From Ilyomonas sp965277535 (GTDB taxonomy: Bacteria > Bacteroidota > Bacteroidia > Chitinophagales > Chitinophagaceae): a DNA stretch of 64,000 nucleotides. The notes under the pieces were generated by a model. It did no database searches, was not told the DNA's origin, and was given only the letters and a program-made list of their open reading frames with translations. The translations under genes and the position numbers were made by a program. Positions 19,929 to 29,600 of the stretch are shown here, one piece after another. Each line of letters opens with the position of its first letter. The first letter of the stretch is position 1. The stretch is from the NCBI GenBank assembly GCA_965277535.1, contig OZ255825.1, positions 2,046,001 to 2,110,000 on the forward strand, given 5' to 3'.

Positions 19929-21053
19929 TTACAACATGGCTTCCACAACTTCTTCTGCAAAACCAAAAGACAGCGTCATTCCTGCGCCGCCTAAGCCATT
20001 TACAATGGTGACACCTTCTTCCGGGTGATAAACAAAGTCTGTTTTACCATCTATTTTTTTAGGATATATACCATTCCAGCTTTGCGCCAGCTTCCAGTTT
20101 TTAAATTGTGCAAATTGCTTGAGATAAGCAATGATAAGGTCATTGATAAATTGCTTGTCAAACGGGTCGTGCACCAAACCATATTCGTGGCTATCGCCAA
20201 TGGTTAATTCGCTTTCACCGTTTTGTGAAACCATTACATGAATGCCCCATTTTAAATAATCAGGCATTGTTTCTTCGTACTGCTTTTTCAATCTTGATAA
20301 AGAAGCAGCCGCTTCAAAGCTTTTATAATGAACAAGCGATAAGCCACCACAAAGTGAAGGGCCGATGTTCCAATTATTTGGCTGTGCAGCCAACCGCATC
20401 ATCTGCAATTTGCATTTAGTAAAATGATGGTTGAGAAACACATCAGGATACAGTGTTTCAAAATCGGCACCGCTGCAAACATAGATTGCATCAGCATTCC
20501 AGCGACTTTCACCCGAAAAAACATTGGGATATGAAACATAGCTTATTGCTGTGTTGAAGTGAAATTGCACGCCATACTTTTCAGCCAAAAACAAAGGCAA
20601 TTTTTCAATAGCAACTCTCGATTCAATAATCATTTCATCTTCGCTCCACAATGCGCCATACAAATTGTTTTGGTTGATGGCTTCGCTTTTTTGTATTGCT
20701 TCATTTTTATTCAATAGGAGTACATGTCTTTCTTTTTGCATCGCTTCGGCAAGCTCATTCACCACCTGCCATTCCAGTTGGTTATAACACAAGTGAAGGC
20801 TACCGCTTTCGTTATACCACAACTTTGCTTCTTCGCATATCTCTTTCCATATCCTTTTGCTAAGCATGGCTCGTTCATACAATTGACCGCTTTGGCCAAT
20901 GGGCCAGATCATACCAAAATTGCGGATGGATGCGCCCACCGCTTTTTCGTTCCGTTCGAACACAGTAACAGCAAATCCGCGCTGGGTAAGGCTTCTGGCT
21001 ATTGCTAACCCAACAATACCGGCACCAATTACTATCGCAGTTTTATGCGGCAT
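19929..21053 (-). CDS. FAD-dependent oxidoreductase of phosphonate clusters (TIGR03364/HpnW-like)
   Basis: This 374-residue DAO-family flavoprotein opens with the dinucleotide-binding motif AIVIGAGIVGLAIARSL and the acidic strand end VTVFERNEKAVGASIRNFGMIWPIGQ. IRNFGM is characteristic of the TIGR03364 group found beside phosphonate-degradation genes. The C-terminus has the second FAD contact GVTIVNGLGGAGMTLSFGFAEE. Homologues are proposed to oxidise amino-phosphonates or their N-methylated forms. Its start overlaps the end of the DUF5690 transporter gene by 11 bases, showing translational coupling. It is the last gene of the minus-strand SusC-to-FAD run. The substrate is inferred from the neighbours only. 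Confidence 0.82.
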   Translation of the reverse strand: MPHKTAIVIGAGIVGLAIARSLTQRGFAVTVFERNEKAVGASIRNFGMIWPIGQSGQLYERAMLSKRIWKEICEEAKLWYNESGSLHLCYNQLEWQVVNELAEAMQKERHVLLLNKNEAIQKSEAINQNNLYGALWSEDEMIIESRVAIEKLPLFLAEKYGVQFHFNTAISYVSYPNVFSGESRWNADAIYVCSGADFETLYPDVFLNHHFTKCKLQMMRLAAQPNNWNIGPSLCGGLSLVHYKSFEAAASLSRLKKQYEETMPDYLKWGIHVMVSQNGESELTIGDSHEYGLVHDPFDKQFINDLIIAYLKQFAQFKNWKLAQSWNGIYPKKIDGKTDFVYHPEEGVTIVNGLGGAGMTLSFGFAEEVVEAML

Positions 21054-22356
21054 ATATTATTTTACCTGGTTGTTTTTGTTCTGCAGAATGATATTTTCTT
21101 TTAAAATAAACAGCCGCTGCTATTGTAGCGCCTATACCAAATAATGAAATGATGAGAACAAGATGAATGAAAAAAGATGTCCATGAAAGATGAAAACCAA
21201 AAAAGCTTTTTGCCAGCAACACAAACACACTGCCCAAGTAACCAAACGAATCGGAGATGTACATCAAAAATCCTACGTTACTTTTAATGCGATAGGATGC
21301 AATCATGCGCTCGTAATACAAAGCGTTAAATGGAACATAACTTAAATACAAACCCGTTCCTACTCCTGTCATCCAAACCACGGCATTGATGCTGTGATTC
21401 ATAAATAGCAATGTTACCAGCAAAGCCACAACATAACCACAAATGATGATGTAGTGATTGATAAGAAACGCTCTCAAATTGTTTTTTACCAATACCAGTG
21501 CGCTCATGCAAAGGAGCACGATAAGTGATACAACGGTTTCGGTTTGCGCAAATATGTCAGGCTGGTTTCCATAACCCAGTTCCACCCACAATTCATTGGA
21601 AAAGTTATCTCTGAAATCGCGTAATATCGTTAGCAAAACATAAGAAGCTACAATGATAACAATGCCTGGAAGAAAGGTGGCAATAAAGCGTTTGCGTTCA
21701 TCTTTCGTCATTGGATTGCGCACCGTTCTGTGCTGAATATCTTCAGCAGTTGGCGGCGGCACATGGTTCAGCAGCCAAACAAACAACAGCATAGGAATGA
21801 AGAATATAGCGCCGGTTGTAAATGGCATCCAAAACTCGCTAATGTGCCGGTTAATTACTAAACTTTTGCCCACCGTTTTTACAATTCCCGATGAAAAAAT
21901 AAAGCTTACGGCAAGCACAGTTCCCATAAATTCGGTAGCTCGCCTTCCTTCTAAAAAAGAAAATACCAAACCCCACACAAGGCCCAGCGGAAAGCCATTG
22001 ATAAGCAGAAAAAGAATGCCGTAAGGAACCGGCGTAACAGCGAATAAAAACAAAGCGATCCAAGAGATAGAAATGAGTACAATGATACTAACGGCACGTT
22101 TGCTTTTATCCAAACTTGAAATGAAACGAATGCCATAAAATTTACTCAACATATAACCGACAACCTGTGCAATTACCAGCCACACTTTATAAGACATTCC
22201 CATGAACGATAAGCCTTCGAAAGCCGCAGCTGTAAAGGGTTTGCGAAAAGCATACATGCAAAAGTAAACGCCAAAAGAACATACTGCCGCGTAAACAGCA
22301 ATCAGCGGCAAAGGCGATTTTGCCAGGCGTTGTTCAAGGCTTTTTGAATGAAGCAT
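21043..22356 (-). CDS. DUF5690 family membrane transporter (MFS-like)
   Basis: The 437-residue integral membrane protein has about twelve hydrophobic segments. The first contains AVYAAVCSFGVYFCMYAFRKPF, a start seen in the DUF5690 family and reminiscent of the GlpT/UhpT organophosphate antiporter branch (YxxFRKPF). A central basic and charged loop (EDIQHRTVRNPMTKDERKRF) splits two six-helix halves. DUF5690 genes in Bacteroidota occur beside phosphonatase-like genes. It lies 3 bases after the HAD gene and overlaps the FAD gene, so it probably imports the phosphonate across the inner membrane. Direction and substrate are inferred. Confidence 0.8.
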   Translation of the reverse strand: MLHSKSLEQRLAKSPLPLIAVYAAVCSFGVYFCMYAFRKPFTAAAFEGLSFMGMSYKVWLVIAQVVGYMLSKFYGIRFISSLDKSKRAVSIIVLISISWIALFLFAVTPVPYGILFLLINGFPLGLVWGLVFSFLEGRRATEFMGTVLAVSFIFSSGIVKTVGKSLVINRHISEFWMPFTTGAIFFIPMLLFVWLLNHVPPPTAEDIQHRTVRNPMTKDERKRFIATFLPGIVIIVASYVLLTILRDFRDNFSNELWVELGYGNQPDIFAQTETVVSLIVLLCMSALVLVKNNLRAFLINHYIIICGYVVALLVTLLFMNHSINAVVWMTGVGTGLYLSYVPFNALYYERMIASYRIKSNVGFLMYISDSFGYLGSVFVLLAKSFFGFHLSWTSFFIHLVLIISLFGIGATIAAAVYFKRKYHSAEQKQPGKIIYAA

Positions 22357-22359
22357 GTA

Positions 22360-23052
22360 CTATGAATTTAGGACAATATCCATTACTTCTTTTATATCAT
22401 CAATAATAAACGAAGGCTTGTAAGGTTCCAATTCTTCACGCGTGAAAGCACCTGTTGTTATCGCGATGGAATACAAGCAATTTGCGTTCTTACCTTCCTG
22501 CACATCCACTTCGGTATCGCCTACTTTAATCACCCTTTTTGCATCGGTAATATTTGCCACGTTCATCATGCGCTGAATCATATAAGGATAGGGGCGACCC
22601 GCGGGCACTTCATCGCTCGATACTACATGATCAACCACATCATCATTCACCCAGTTCAAACGGTTTACAATTACATCGGTAATGTTTTTTGAGAAACCTG
22701 TATCCAGCCCGATTTTGATCCTCTTTTCCTTCAAAAAAGAAAACACTTCCATCACATTCGGCAGCGGAATGATTTCTTTTGCGGTTTGATAATGCTCAAT
22801 CATCAGCTCTAAAAAACGGTCGTGTATCGCGTTGATATAATCCGCCGTAATGCGTTCTTTGTTTTGCTCATATTCTTCAACAATTTTACGGATGGCTTCA
22901 GGTTTTTTATAACCCATCAGCGGATTGATCTTGCTTACCGGAACAAGGTAACTATACTCCTCTAAAGCCGTTCGGAAAGCGGTAGCAATTTCACCATTAT
23001 CTTTTACTGTAGTGCCTGCGATGTCGAACACGACGAGTTGAATGTTATTCAT
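22360..23052 (-). CDS. Phosphonatase-like HAD hydrolase (TIGR03351, PhnX-like)
   Basis: The 230-residue HAD enzyme starts with VVFDIAGTTVKDNG, whose first Asp (about residue 10) is the nucleophile and whose AGTT matches phosphonoacetaldehyde hydrolase (PhnX). The cap contains NPLMGYKKPEAIRKIVEEY; aligned by eye with the PhnX MGLxK segment, the second Lys falls where PhnX has its Schiff-base Lys. Motif II/III residues lie in GLDTGFSKN, and VIKVGDTEVDVQEGKNA supplies the late acidic motif. Expected chemistry is C-P bond hydrolysis of a phosphonoaldehyde to phosphate and aldehyde, or release of phosphate from a phosphoester. It is co-transcribed with the transporter. Confidence 0.82.
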   Translation of the reverse strand: MNNIQLVVFDIAGTTVKDNGEIATAFRTALEEYSYLVPVSKINPLMGYKKPEAIRKIVEEYEQNKERITADYINAIHDRFLELMIEHYQTAKEIIPLPNVMEVFSFLKEKRIKIGLDTGFSKNITDVIVNRLNWVNDDVVDHVVSSDEVPAGRPYPYMIQRMMNVANITDAKRVIKVGDTEVDVQEGKNANCLYSIAITTGAFTREELEPYKPSFIIDDIKEVMDIVLNS

Positions 23053-23146
23053 GTTTTCGTTTTATAAAATGGCGATGTGTTAAACAATGATTGTTCGTTG
23101 AAAGGGGATCATAATGATTGCTCTTCATCTTCTATCAACTGCCATC

Positions 23147-23731
23147 TCAACTTCTGTGGCTCATATAGTCTTCAATAAAATTTTTAAACAGGCTCATCGG
23201 AAGCAACACCGCGTTGCCATCTTTTGCCCCTTCATCCCACAAACGTACCCCGATGATTTCCTTATAATAAGGATGCTTCTCAAACATTTTTATTTCTTCT
23301 TCATTCATCGCTCCGCCTTGCCAGCGCAGGGTTTCGCGACTTGCAGAAGATAGCTTCTCGGCATACGTTTTATCGGTTGCCACAAGATAACGTTTGGCAG
23401 CTACATGTCCTTCTACTACCGCGCAAATGCGCTCTCCAAAATGATGCTTCCGTAAATATTCTGCACCAATTGCTTCATGGTTTACAGTGCCTAAGCCTTT
23501 CATATCAGCTGCATTTTGTTGATGCCCAAGCAAGTGCCCAATGTCGTGCAGAAAAGCGCCCAGTACCAGCTCCTGGTCAGCGTTGGCTTGCATGGCAAGC
23601 ATAGCACATTGCACCATGTGTGAAGTTTGTGTTACTGGTTCTCCATCGTAATCGTTATTACCATATTCGGCAAACAAATCCATAATTTTTTTAGTGGTTT
23701 GTTTTGCGGTAATTACTTGTTCTGTTTGCAT
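23147..23731 (-). CDS. PhnZ-like HD-domain oxygenase of phosphonate degradation
   Basis: This 194-residue HD-domain protein belongs to the phosphonate-operon HDIG group (TIGR03276). PhnZ uses a mixed-valent di-iron centre and O2 to cleave the C-P bond of 2-amino-1-hydroxyethylphosphonate. The sequence has the PhnZ signature Tyr28-x-x-Glu31 in YDGEPVTQTSHMVQ, then the HD pair in GAFLHDIGHLLG, the His of VNHEAIGAEYL, the His of VEGHVAAKRYL and the late Asp of RLWDEGAK, a complete metal-ligand set. The usual hydroxylating partner PhnY is not seen in the window. It lies 94 bases upstream of the HAD gene on the same strand. Confidence 0.85.
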   Translation of the reverse strand: MQTEQVITAKQTTKKIMDLFAEYGNNDYDGEPVTQTSHMVQCAMLAMQANADQELVLGAFLHDIGHLLGHQQNAADMKGLGTVNHEAIGAEYLRKHHFGERICAVVEGHVAAKRYLVATDKTYAEKLSSASRETLRWQGGAMNEEEIKMFEKHPYYKEIIGVRLWDEGAKDGNAVLLPMSLFKNFIEDYMSHRS

Positions 23732-23804
23732 TTTTAAATTGGAATTAATAAAACGGGTGCCAGCAAGGTATTGCTATGTAAAGTTTAGGCCCTTTGTGCA
23801 GACA

Positions 23805-24884
23805 TTATTTTTTTGTGATGCTTTCAATAGGCGCACCAACCTCATGCTCCGGTGTAAAGGTTAAGCCCAGCAAAGAAGCAATGGTAGTTGCAATTTGTTT
23901 TTGATACAATTGTTGCGGTTGTTTTTGTTCACCGGTAGCTTTAGTATCAGGTCCAAGCACTGCCATCCAAAGCTGGTTGGCGCCTTTTATTTTTTGCCCA
24001 TGGTCGCGCCATTGGTCTTTTATTTCATCGCCTCTTCCGTGGTCGCAGGTAACAATCAGCGTTGTTTTGTTTTTGTACTGCGGCATTGTTTGTAATGTTG
24101 TCCACAAATCTTTTATCATGTTATCTTCTGCATGTGCGCTGCTTAAGTATTGGTCGTAAGCGCCGCCATGCGCATAGTCGTCTGTCTCATCAAAAGCGAT
24201 GTACAACACTTTGGGTTTGTATTCTTTCAAATACTCTTTACCAGCTATGTAGGTGAGCACATCGGGACGTACACCAAGTGGCTTTGGAGTAAGAAACTGA
24301 ATTTGATTGATGATATCAAATTTAGGCGAATGAAAAGGTAACGAATCCACATCCGAATTGATGAAAAGCCCGCTGCGCCTGGCATTCAGGATATAAGGGA
24401 ATACATCCCATGTACTGAACACGGCAACTTTCCCCTCATAGCCTTTTTGTTGATTGATGAACTCCAACACATTTTTGTTTTTGTTCAAAATTTTATCATT
24501 TGAGTTTACAGCCGTGTCGGGATAGCCGGTAAAAATTTCGTTGTAGCCCGGGTACGAAAACCAGTATGGATTGGCATTGTTAAGATAATTCTGATAATGG
24601 CGATTGCCATATAACTGACCTTCTTTTGCTACCGTATTCCATAAAAAAGAAAACAACCTTTGCCTTCTTTCTAACGAATCATTGCTCCAGAATTTTGCTT
24701 TTAACTCTGCAGTATCATGCGAGTATTTTACATTGTTGATTAACACAGAATCGGCACCGCCAAACACTTCCTGCCAGCGCATTCCATCAAGCGTAACAAT
24801 CACTACATTTTCTGTTTTACCCTTTTGAGAGAAAGCGTTTGAGCCAATAAAGAGGAGCATTAAAAAGCCAACTAAAAATCTCAT
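23805..24884 (-). CDS. Exported AlkP-superfamily phosphodiesterase/phosphatase
   Basis: The 359-residue protein has a signal peptide (FLVGFLMLLFIGSNAFSQ) and the metal-binding pattern of the alkaline phosphatase superfamily: VIVTLDGMRWQEVFGG, WFSYPGYNEIFTG (nucleophile region, Ser), FDETDDYAHGGAYDQYL and IVTCDHGRGD. It resembles nucleotide pyrophosphatase/phosphodiesterase-like and phosphoglycerate-mutase-like members rather than PhoA. Lying between SusD and the PhnZ-like gene on the same strand (gaps of 141 and 73 bases), it could release the phosphonate or a phosphate ester from an imported conjugate in the periplasm. The superfamily is certain; the substrate is not known. Confidence 0.82.
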   Translation of the reverse strand: MRFLVGFLMLLFIGSNAFSQKGKTENVVIVTLDGMRWQEVFGGADSVLINNVKYSHDTAELKAKFWSNDSLERRQRLFSFLWNTVAKEGQLYGNRHYQNYLNNANPYWFSYPGYNEIFTGYPDTAVNSNDKILNKNKNVLEFINQQKGYEGKVAVFSTWDVFPYILNARRSGLFINSDVDSLPFHSPKFDIINQIQFLTPKPLGVRPDVLTYIAGKEYLKEYKPKVLYIAFDETDDYAHGGAYDQYLSSAHAEDNMIKDLWTTLQTMPQYKNKTTLIVTCDHGRGDEIKDQWRDHGQKIKGANQLWMAVLGPDTKATGEQKQPQQLYQKQIATTIASLLGLTFTPEHEVGAPIESITKK

Positions 24885-25025
24885 GTGTGTGAATTTGTTT
24901 TTGTTCTAAAATCAGGCAAAGCTTCGACAAGCATTGCCTTTGCTTACTAAATAAACTAAAACTGAAAAGGGTTGTTTAACTACATATATATCAATCTAAC
25001 CTGATACGACTGTTAGCTTGCTTTA

Positions 25026-26651
25026 TCACTTCACCAACCATATGGCTTGGTTCAAATCATCTGCGCTGAAGCCCTGGTTGGTAACAGCGGATTTCCAATT
25101 ACCTGTATTTTGCGTTTGCTCCGAAACAGGATATGCCCATCTTTTCGGTATTACACCGTTATTACCCACACCAGTTCCAGATTGAAATGCAGGCGCACCA
25201 GTTCTTCTCCAATTATAATAGGCTTCATAACCTGAGTTTTCAAACATGGCTATATATTTCTGTGTTACAATTTGATTGATAGCAGCAGCGGATGAGGTTG
25301 AAAGCTTTACTCCACTTTGTGCATAATAATTACTAAAATCAAATGTAAAAGGATAAGCCTGTGCCTGTGTAGGAGAATTAGCGCCCGGCGGTAAAAAGTA
25401 GGCAGAAAACTTTGTATTGTTTACATCAATTCCATAAAATTTCATAGATTCTGCAATACCATTTTGATAATAGGTTTCTGCATTGCCTGTAACCCAGCCT
25501 CGTTCAATAGCTTCGGCAATATTAAAAAGCATTTCTTTATAACCTACCAGCACATCAGGCTCGCCGGTGAAGTCAGAATAATAACGTTTTCTGTTGATAA
25601 ATGAGTATTTGCCTGCGCTTGCATTTGGATACATGGTAGACAATGGCTCGCCGGTGCTGGCTCCTACAAAATATTTGAATTGACAAGGGTCAGAAGTACC
25701 ATTCCATAAAGCTGAAGCAGGCTCGCATGTTATAAATACACGCGGATCCATTAGATTGGTTAATGTGCTTACATAAGTTGAAGCCATATTATACCGCTGC
25801 GCGATAGAACCATAATTGCTTGGGTTAAACGGATAAGTGCTGTAAGTGTTAGTACCGCCAGGGTTATATACAAATTTCAAATCATCGTCCTGACTGGAAA
25901 ATATCGGATATTTAGAAGGATTAGTTATGATGGCTGCAAATTGCGCCGGAACATTCAAAGTTGCATCAGAAGCTTTAGCACTAAGTTCTATTAGTATTCT
26001 TAGCTTATAAGTATTTACCGCTTTTTGCCATTTGGAAAGATCGCCGCCATAATAAATATCCTGCGAAGAAGAAAGCGTATAATCTCCTTTAGTAGTCAAT
26101 GCTGCCATTTCGGTGTTGGCTGTATCTAATTCGTTTAATACATAATTAAAAACATCTTTCTGGGCAGTATATGCAGGAGTAAGATCAGCAGCGCCTTTCA
26201 GCGCATCTGACAAAGGCACATCGCCAAACAGCATGGCAAGATTATAATAATAATAAGCATTTACAAACCTGCCTATCGCTTCATAAGGATTTAATGCAGA
26301 GCCGCCTCTCACTGTATATTCACTATCCATTCTTTGCACATTCTTTATTACAAGATATGGATCGTAACTGCTGTTATCGCCTGTCCATGAGTAAATATTA
26401 TTCCCGTAATAATCATAGTTCTGGCAATGATATTGGTTCCAGGCGTGAACACTGCCCCATGAATTTATTCCGCCAAGATTGCCTGCGCTACCTGTACCGG
26501 AAATATCTGTAAGCACAGAGCCTAATATTAATTGAGCAGGCACACTTTCAGGACTGTTGGGATTTTGTTGCTTTTCTTCTATTTGTTTTTTGCAGGATTG
26601 CATAAGCATAACTCCCGCACAAAACATTATAATGTATGTAAGATGTTTCAT
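25026..26651 (-). CDS. SusD/RagB-like outer-membrane lipoprotein (SusD-like_2 type)
   Basis: The 541-residue lipoprotein has the signal MFCAGVMLMQSC with lipid Cys near residue 20 and the charged start KKQIEEKQQNPNSP. The helical TPR core includes NPYEAIGRFVNAYYYYNLAMLFGDVPLSDAL and the C-terminal EAYYNWRRTGAPAF ... IPKRWAYPVSEQ, all typical of SusD-like proteins of the SusD-like_2 group. SusD forms the lid over the SusC pore and binds the ligand at the cell surface. It lies 22 bases downstream of the SusC gene. The ligand may be the phosphonate-bearing compound suggested by the genes that follow. Confidence 0.92.
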   Translation of the reverse strand: MKHLTYIIMFCAGVMLMQSCKKQIEEKQQNPNSPESVPAQLILGSVLTDISGTGSAGNLGGINSWGSVHAWNQYHCQNYDYYGNNIYSWTGDNSSYDPYLVIKNVQRMDSEYTVRGGSALNPYEAIGRFVNAYYYYNLAMLFGDVPLSDALKGAADLTPAYTAQKDVFNYVLNELDTANTEMAALTTKGDYTLSSSQDIYYGGDLSKWQKAVNTYKLRILIELSAKASDATLNVPAQFAAIITNPSKYPIFSSQDDDLKFVYNPGGTNTYSTYPFNPSNYGSIAQRYNMASTYVSTLTNLMDPRVFITCEPASALWNGTSDPCQFKYFVGASTGEPLSTMYPNASAGKYSFINRKRYYSDFTGEPDVLVGYKEMLFNIAEAIERGWVTGNAETYYQNGIAESMKFYGIDVNNTKFSAYFLPPGANSPTQAQAYPFTFDFSNYYAQSGVKLSTSSAAAINQIVTQKYIAMFENSGYEAYYNWRRTGAPAFQSGTGVGNNGVIPKRWAYPVSEQTQNTGNWKSAVTNQGFSADDLNQAIWLVK

Positions 26652-26673
26652 AACTTCTTTCTTTGTTTTTTAA

Positions 26674-29600
26674 TTAAAAAGTAAGGTTAAGATTAAAGCC
26701 ATAGCTGCGTACAGTTGGTGTTTGAAGGCCAGAGCCTGAATTCTGAGTATATTGGTCAACATCAACATCTTTATAACGATTAGGGAAAAAGTATAAAAGA
26801 TTTCTGCCCACAAACGATACACTTGCTCCTTTTATAAACGATTTGCCAATTAAAGTTTGAGGGAGATTATATGATATTGTTACCTCTCTCAATTTTGCAT
26901 ACGTTTTCTTAATAATGTCTAAATCAGGTATGGAAGCCATGCGTGTAACAAAAGGCTGTACCTGGCTTTTGGTGGCATTGGTTACTTCCGTAAGGTCTTT
27001 CATATTTGTGATTTGACCTGTAATGGCATCTAATTGAATGGGTGCTCCATTCAAGTTAACACCTTGCCCTAAATAAGCAGCCACATTTGCTTCATCAGAT
27101 GGGCGTGCTGTACCAAATGCACCTGTAGCACTTTCAATATGACGGCCACCCTGTAACGTTTTCTTTCTTACATAATCTTCCATTACACCACCCACCATAC
27201 CATCAAACTGAAAGTGCAGTGAAAGGTTTTTATAAGAAAATGTGTTTACAACACCCCATTGGAAATCAGGATCGGCATGGCCATATACTTTTTTTGCAGA
27301 ACTACCTAAATCAGAATTACGCAAATACACACCACTTGCCGGATCAATAACCATTTTGCCATCAGGCGTTCTTACAAAAGCGTTTCCATATACCAGATCA
27401 ACACGTTTGCCATTGTTTTCGTAGTTGTCAGGATTGGAATAGTCGATCCACTTTCTTACATAGCTTGAATAATTTACAGTAATGTTCCAATTGAGACCTT
27501 TGGGATTGGTAATGGCTTTTGCATTTAACGTTGCTTCCCATCCGTTATTAGAAAATATATTACCATTGGTGAGATAAGTAGAATACCCTGTAGATTGGGG
27601 AATATTCTGGCTTACTATTCCTGTATTTCTGTAATGATATCTTGTAACATCTAAACTTATTTTATTTTGAAGGAACCGTATATCAGCACCAAATTCTAAA
27701 GCTTTTCTACTGTTAGTTATGATGTTTGGATCAATCAACTGATCGCTGTATTTAGCGCTGCTTTGGCCGCTATAAGTAGGCGATTGATTGTAAGTTTGAT
27801 TAAACTGATAAGTAGGTCCGCCATAAGGAGAGTAATAAGTATATCCATAACCTGCTGCAGGAGTAGAGCTAACATCGGGAGAAAAATAGGGAGTGGTACC
27901 ACCTGCTTTACTTTCTGCATAAGAACCTCTTAGTTTGAACAATGAGATTACTTTGGGCAACTTCACATACTCAGATACAACTGTAGCTAAATTAAAAGAC
28001 GGATAATAATAACTATTCGTGTTTGATGGAAGTGATGATGATCGATCAACTCTTCCTGTTACGTTTGCAGTAAGGTAAGATTTGTATCCTGCATCAACAG
28101 AATAGTAAGCGCTTAACACCAGCAGGCTGGAATTAAAACTGCTGCCGGTAAGTGCACCCTGAGAGTTTGAAAAAGAATAGATACCAGGTACATTAAGGTA
28201 ATTGGTAGATTCAAAGTCTGAATTGAAACTAAAATTTCTCGCGTTAGCACCAGCCAATGCTGAAACATCCAAAAACCCTGCAATGTTATTATGATTAAAC
28301 CTTGCCTGTACTTCTTCATTTGATTCAAATAAAGATCTTCTGTCTTCTCTGTAATCGCCTTGTCTCAATTCACGTCCATATACATCGGCCGAATAAGGCA
28401 ATTTTTCACTATTAAACATATCATAAGCTGTCATGCTGGGCCTGAACTGAAAGTCAATGTCTTTGTTCAGTTTATAGTTCAATGATAAGTATCCATATTC
28501 ATTGTTTTGATAATGGCCACGCAACCATTGATACGACATAAACCATGGATTATTATAACGATAATATTCAGCGAAGCTTTGTTGAATGCCTACTTTGCCA
28601 GGCTGCCAGTAGTTGCGAATATTTGGCTGGTTAACACTCCAGTCAGCACCTGCCCAAATGATGATGTTATATATGATACTGTTAGGCCCATAATTTACAT
28701 CGGGTATGTTTGGTGTTGATTGCCTGCTGTAATTGAAATAAGCACTTGCACTCAGCTTATCATTAAACCGTTGTGTAAGGCTTGCTGTAAAGTTTCCATT
28801 GTTAAGCATAGTATTAGGTACAATACCATTTTGATAAGTGTTCCCTAATGAAAGTCTGAAATCAGTTTTTTGAGTTGATGAACTTACAGATATACTATTC
28901 GTTTGTAACAAACCAGTTTGCAGGAAATTTTTCAGGTTGTCTTTTCCGCGCGCAACCCATGGTGTGGGCTTAACGTGCCCTGCGTAGGTACTTCCATCTG
29001 CAAAGGTGGTTGTATAAGTTTGATTGGGATCATATTGTCCATCAAATTGTGGCAAAAGCTGACCTCTGAATTGTGGTCCCCAAACATCATAATCATAATC
29101 GTTTACGCCTACACCTACTGCACCATTTCCGAAGTAAGATGCATTGCTGGAGCCGCCTCCGCCAAATGCATACTTACCATTATCGCCAGGACCATATTCA
29201 TCGTTATACTTAGGTAATGCTATAAAGCTGCCATTAAATTGGGTACTGTTATTGAACGTAACCTGTAAACCTCTTTTATCTTTGGTGCCTTTTTTTGTAT
29301 TGATAATGATAGCACCATTTTGCCCTTGAAAGCCATATAAGGCAGCAGCACTTGGCCCTTTCAATATTGAAAAAGATTCTATATCATCAGCATTAATATT
29401 GTAAGTGTCTGAGCTGATAGGCACACCATCTACCACATATAAAACACCTGTTTCGCCTCTCATAATCACATCAGGCGAATGACCAATTTCCTGGCTGATA
29501 TTAATAGCTAAACCAGCCACATTCCCTTTTAAAGCATTGATTGGATCTGGTTCACGCGCTTTTGTAAATGCAGATGCATCCACTGTTTGTATCGCATATC

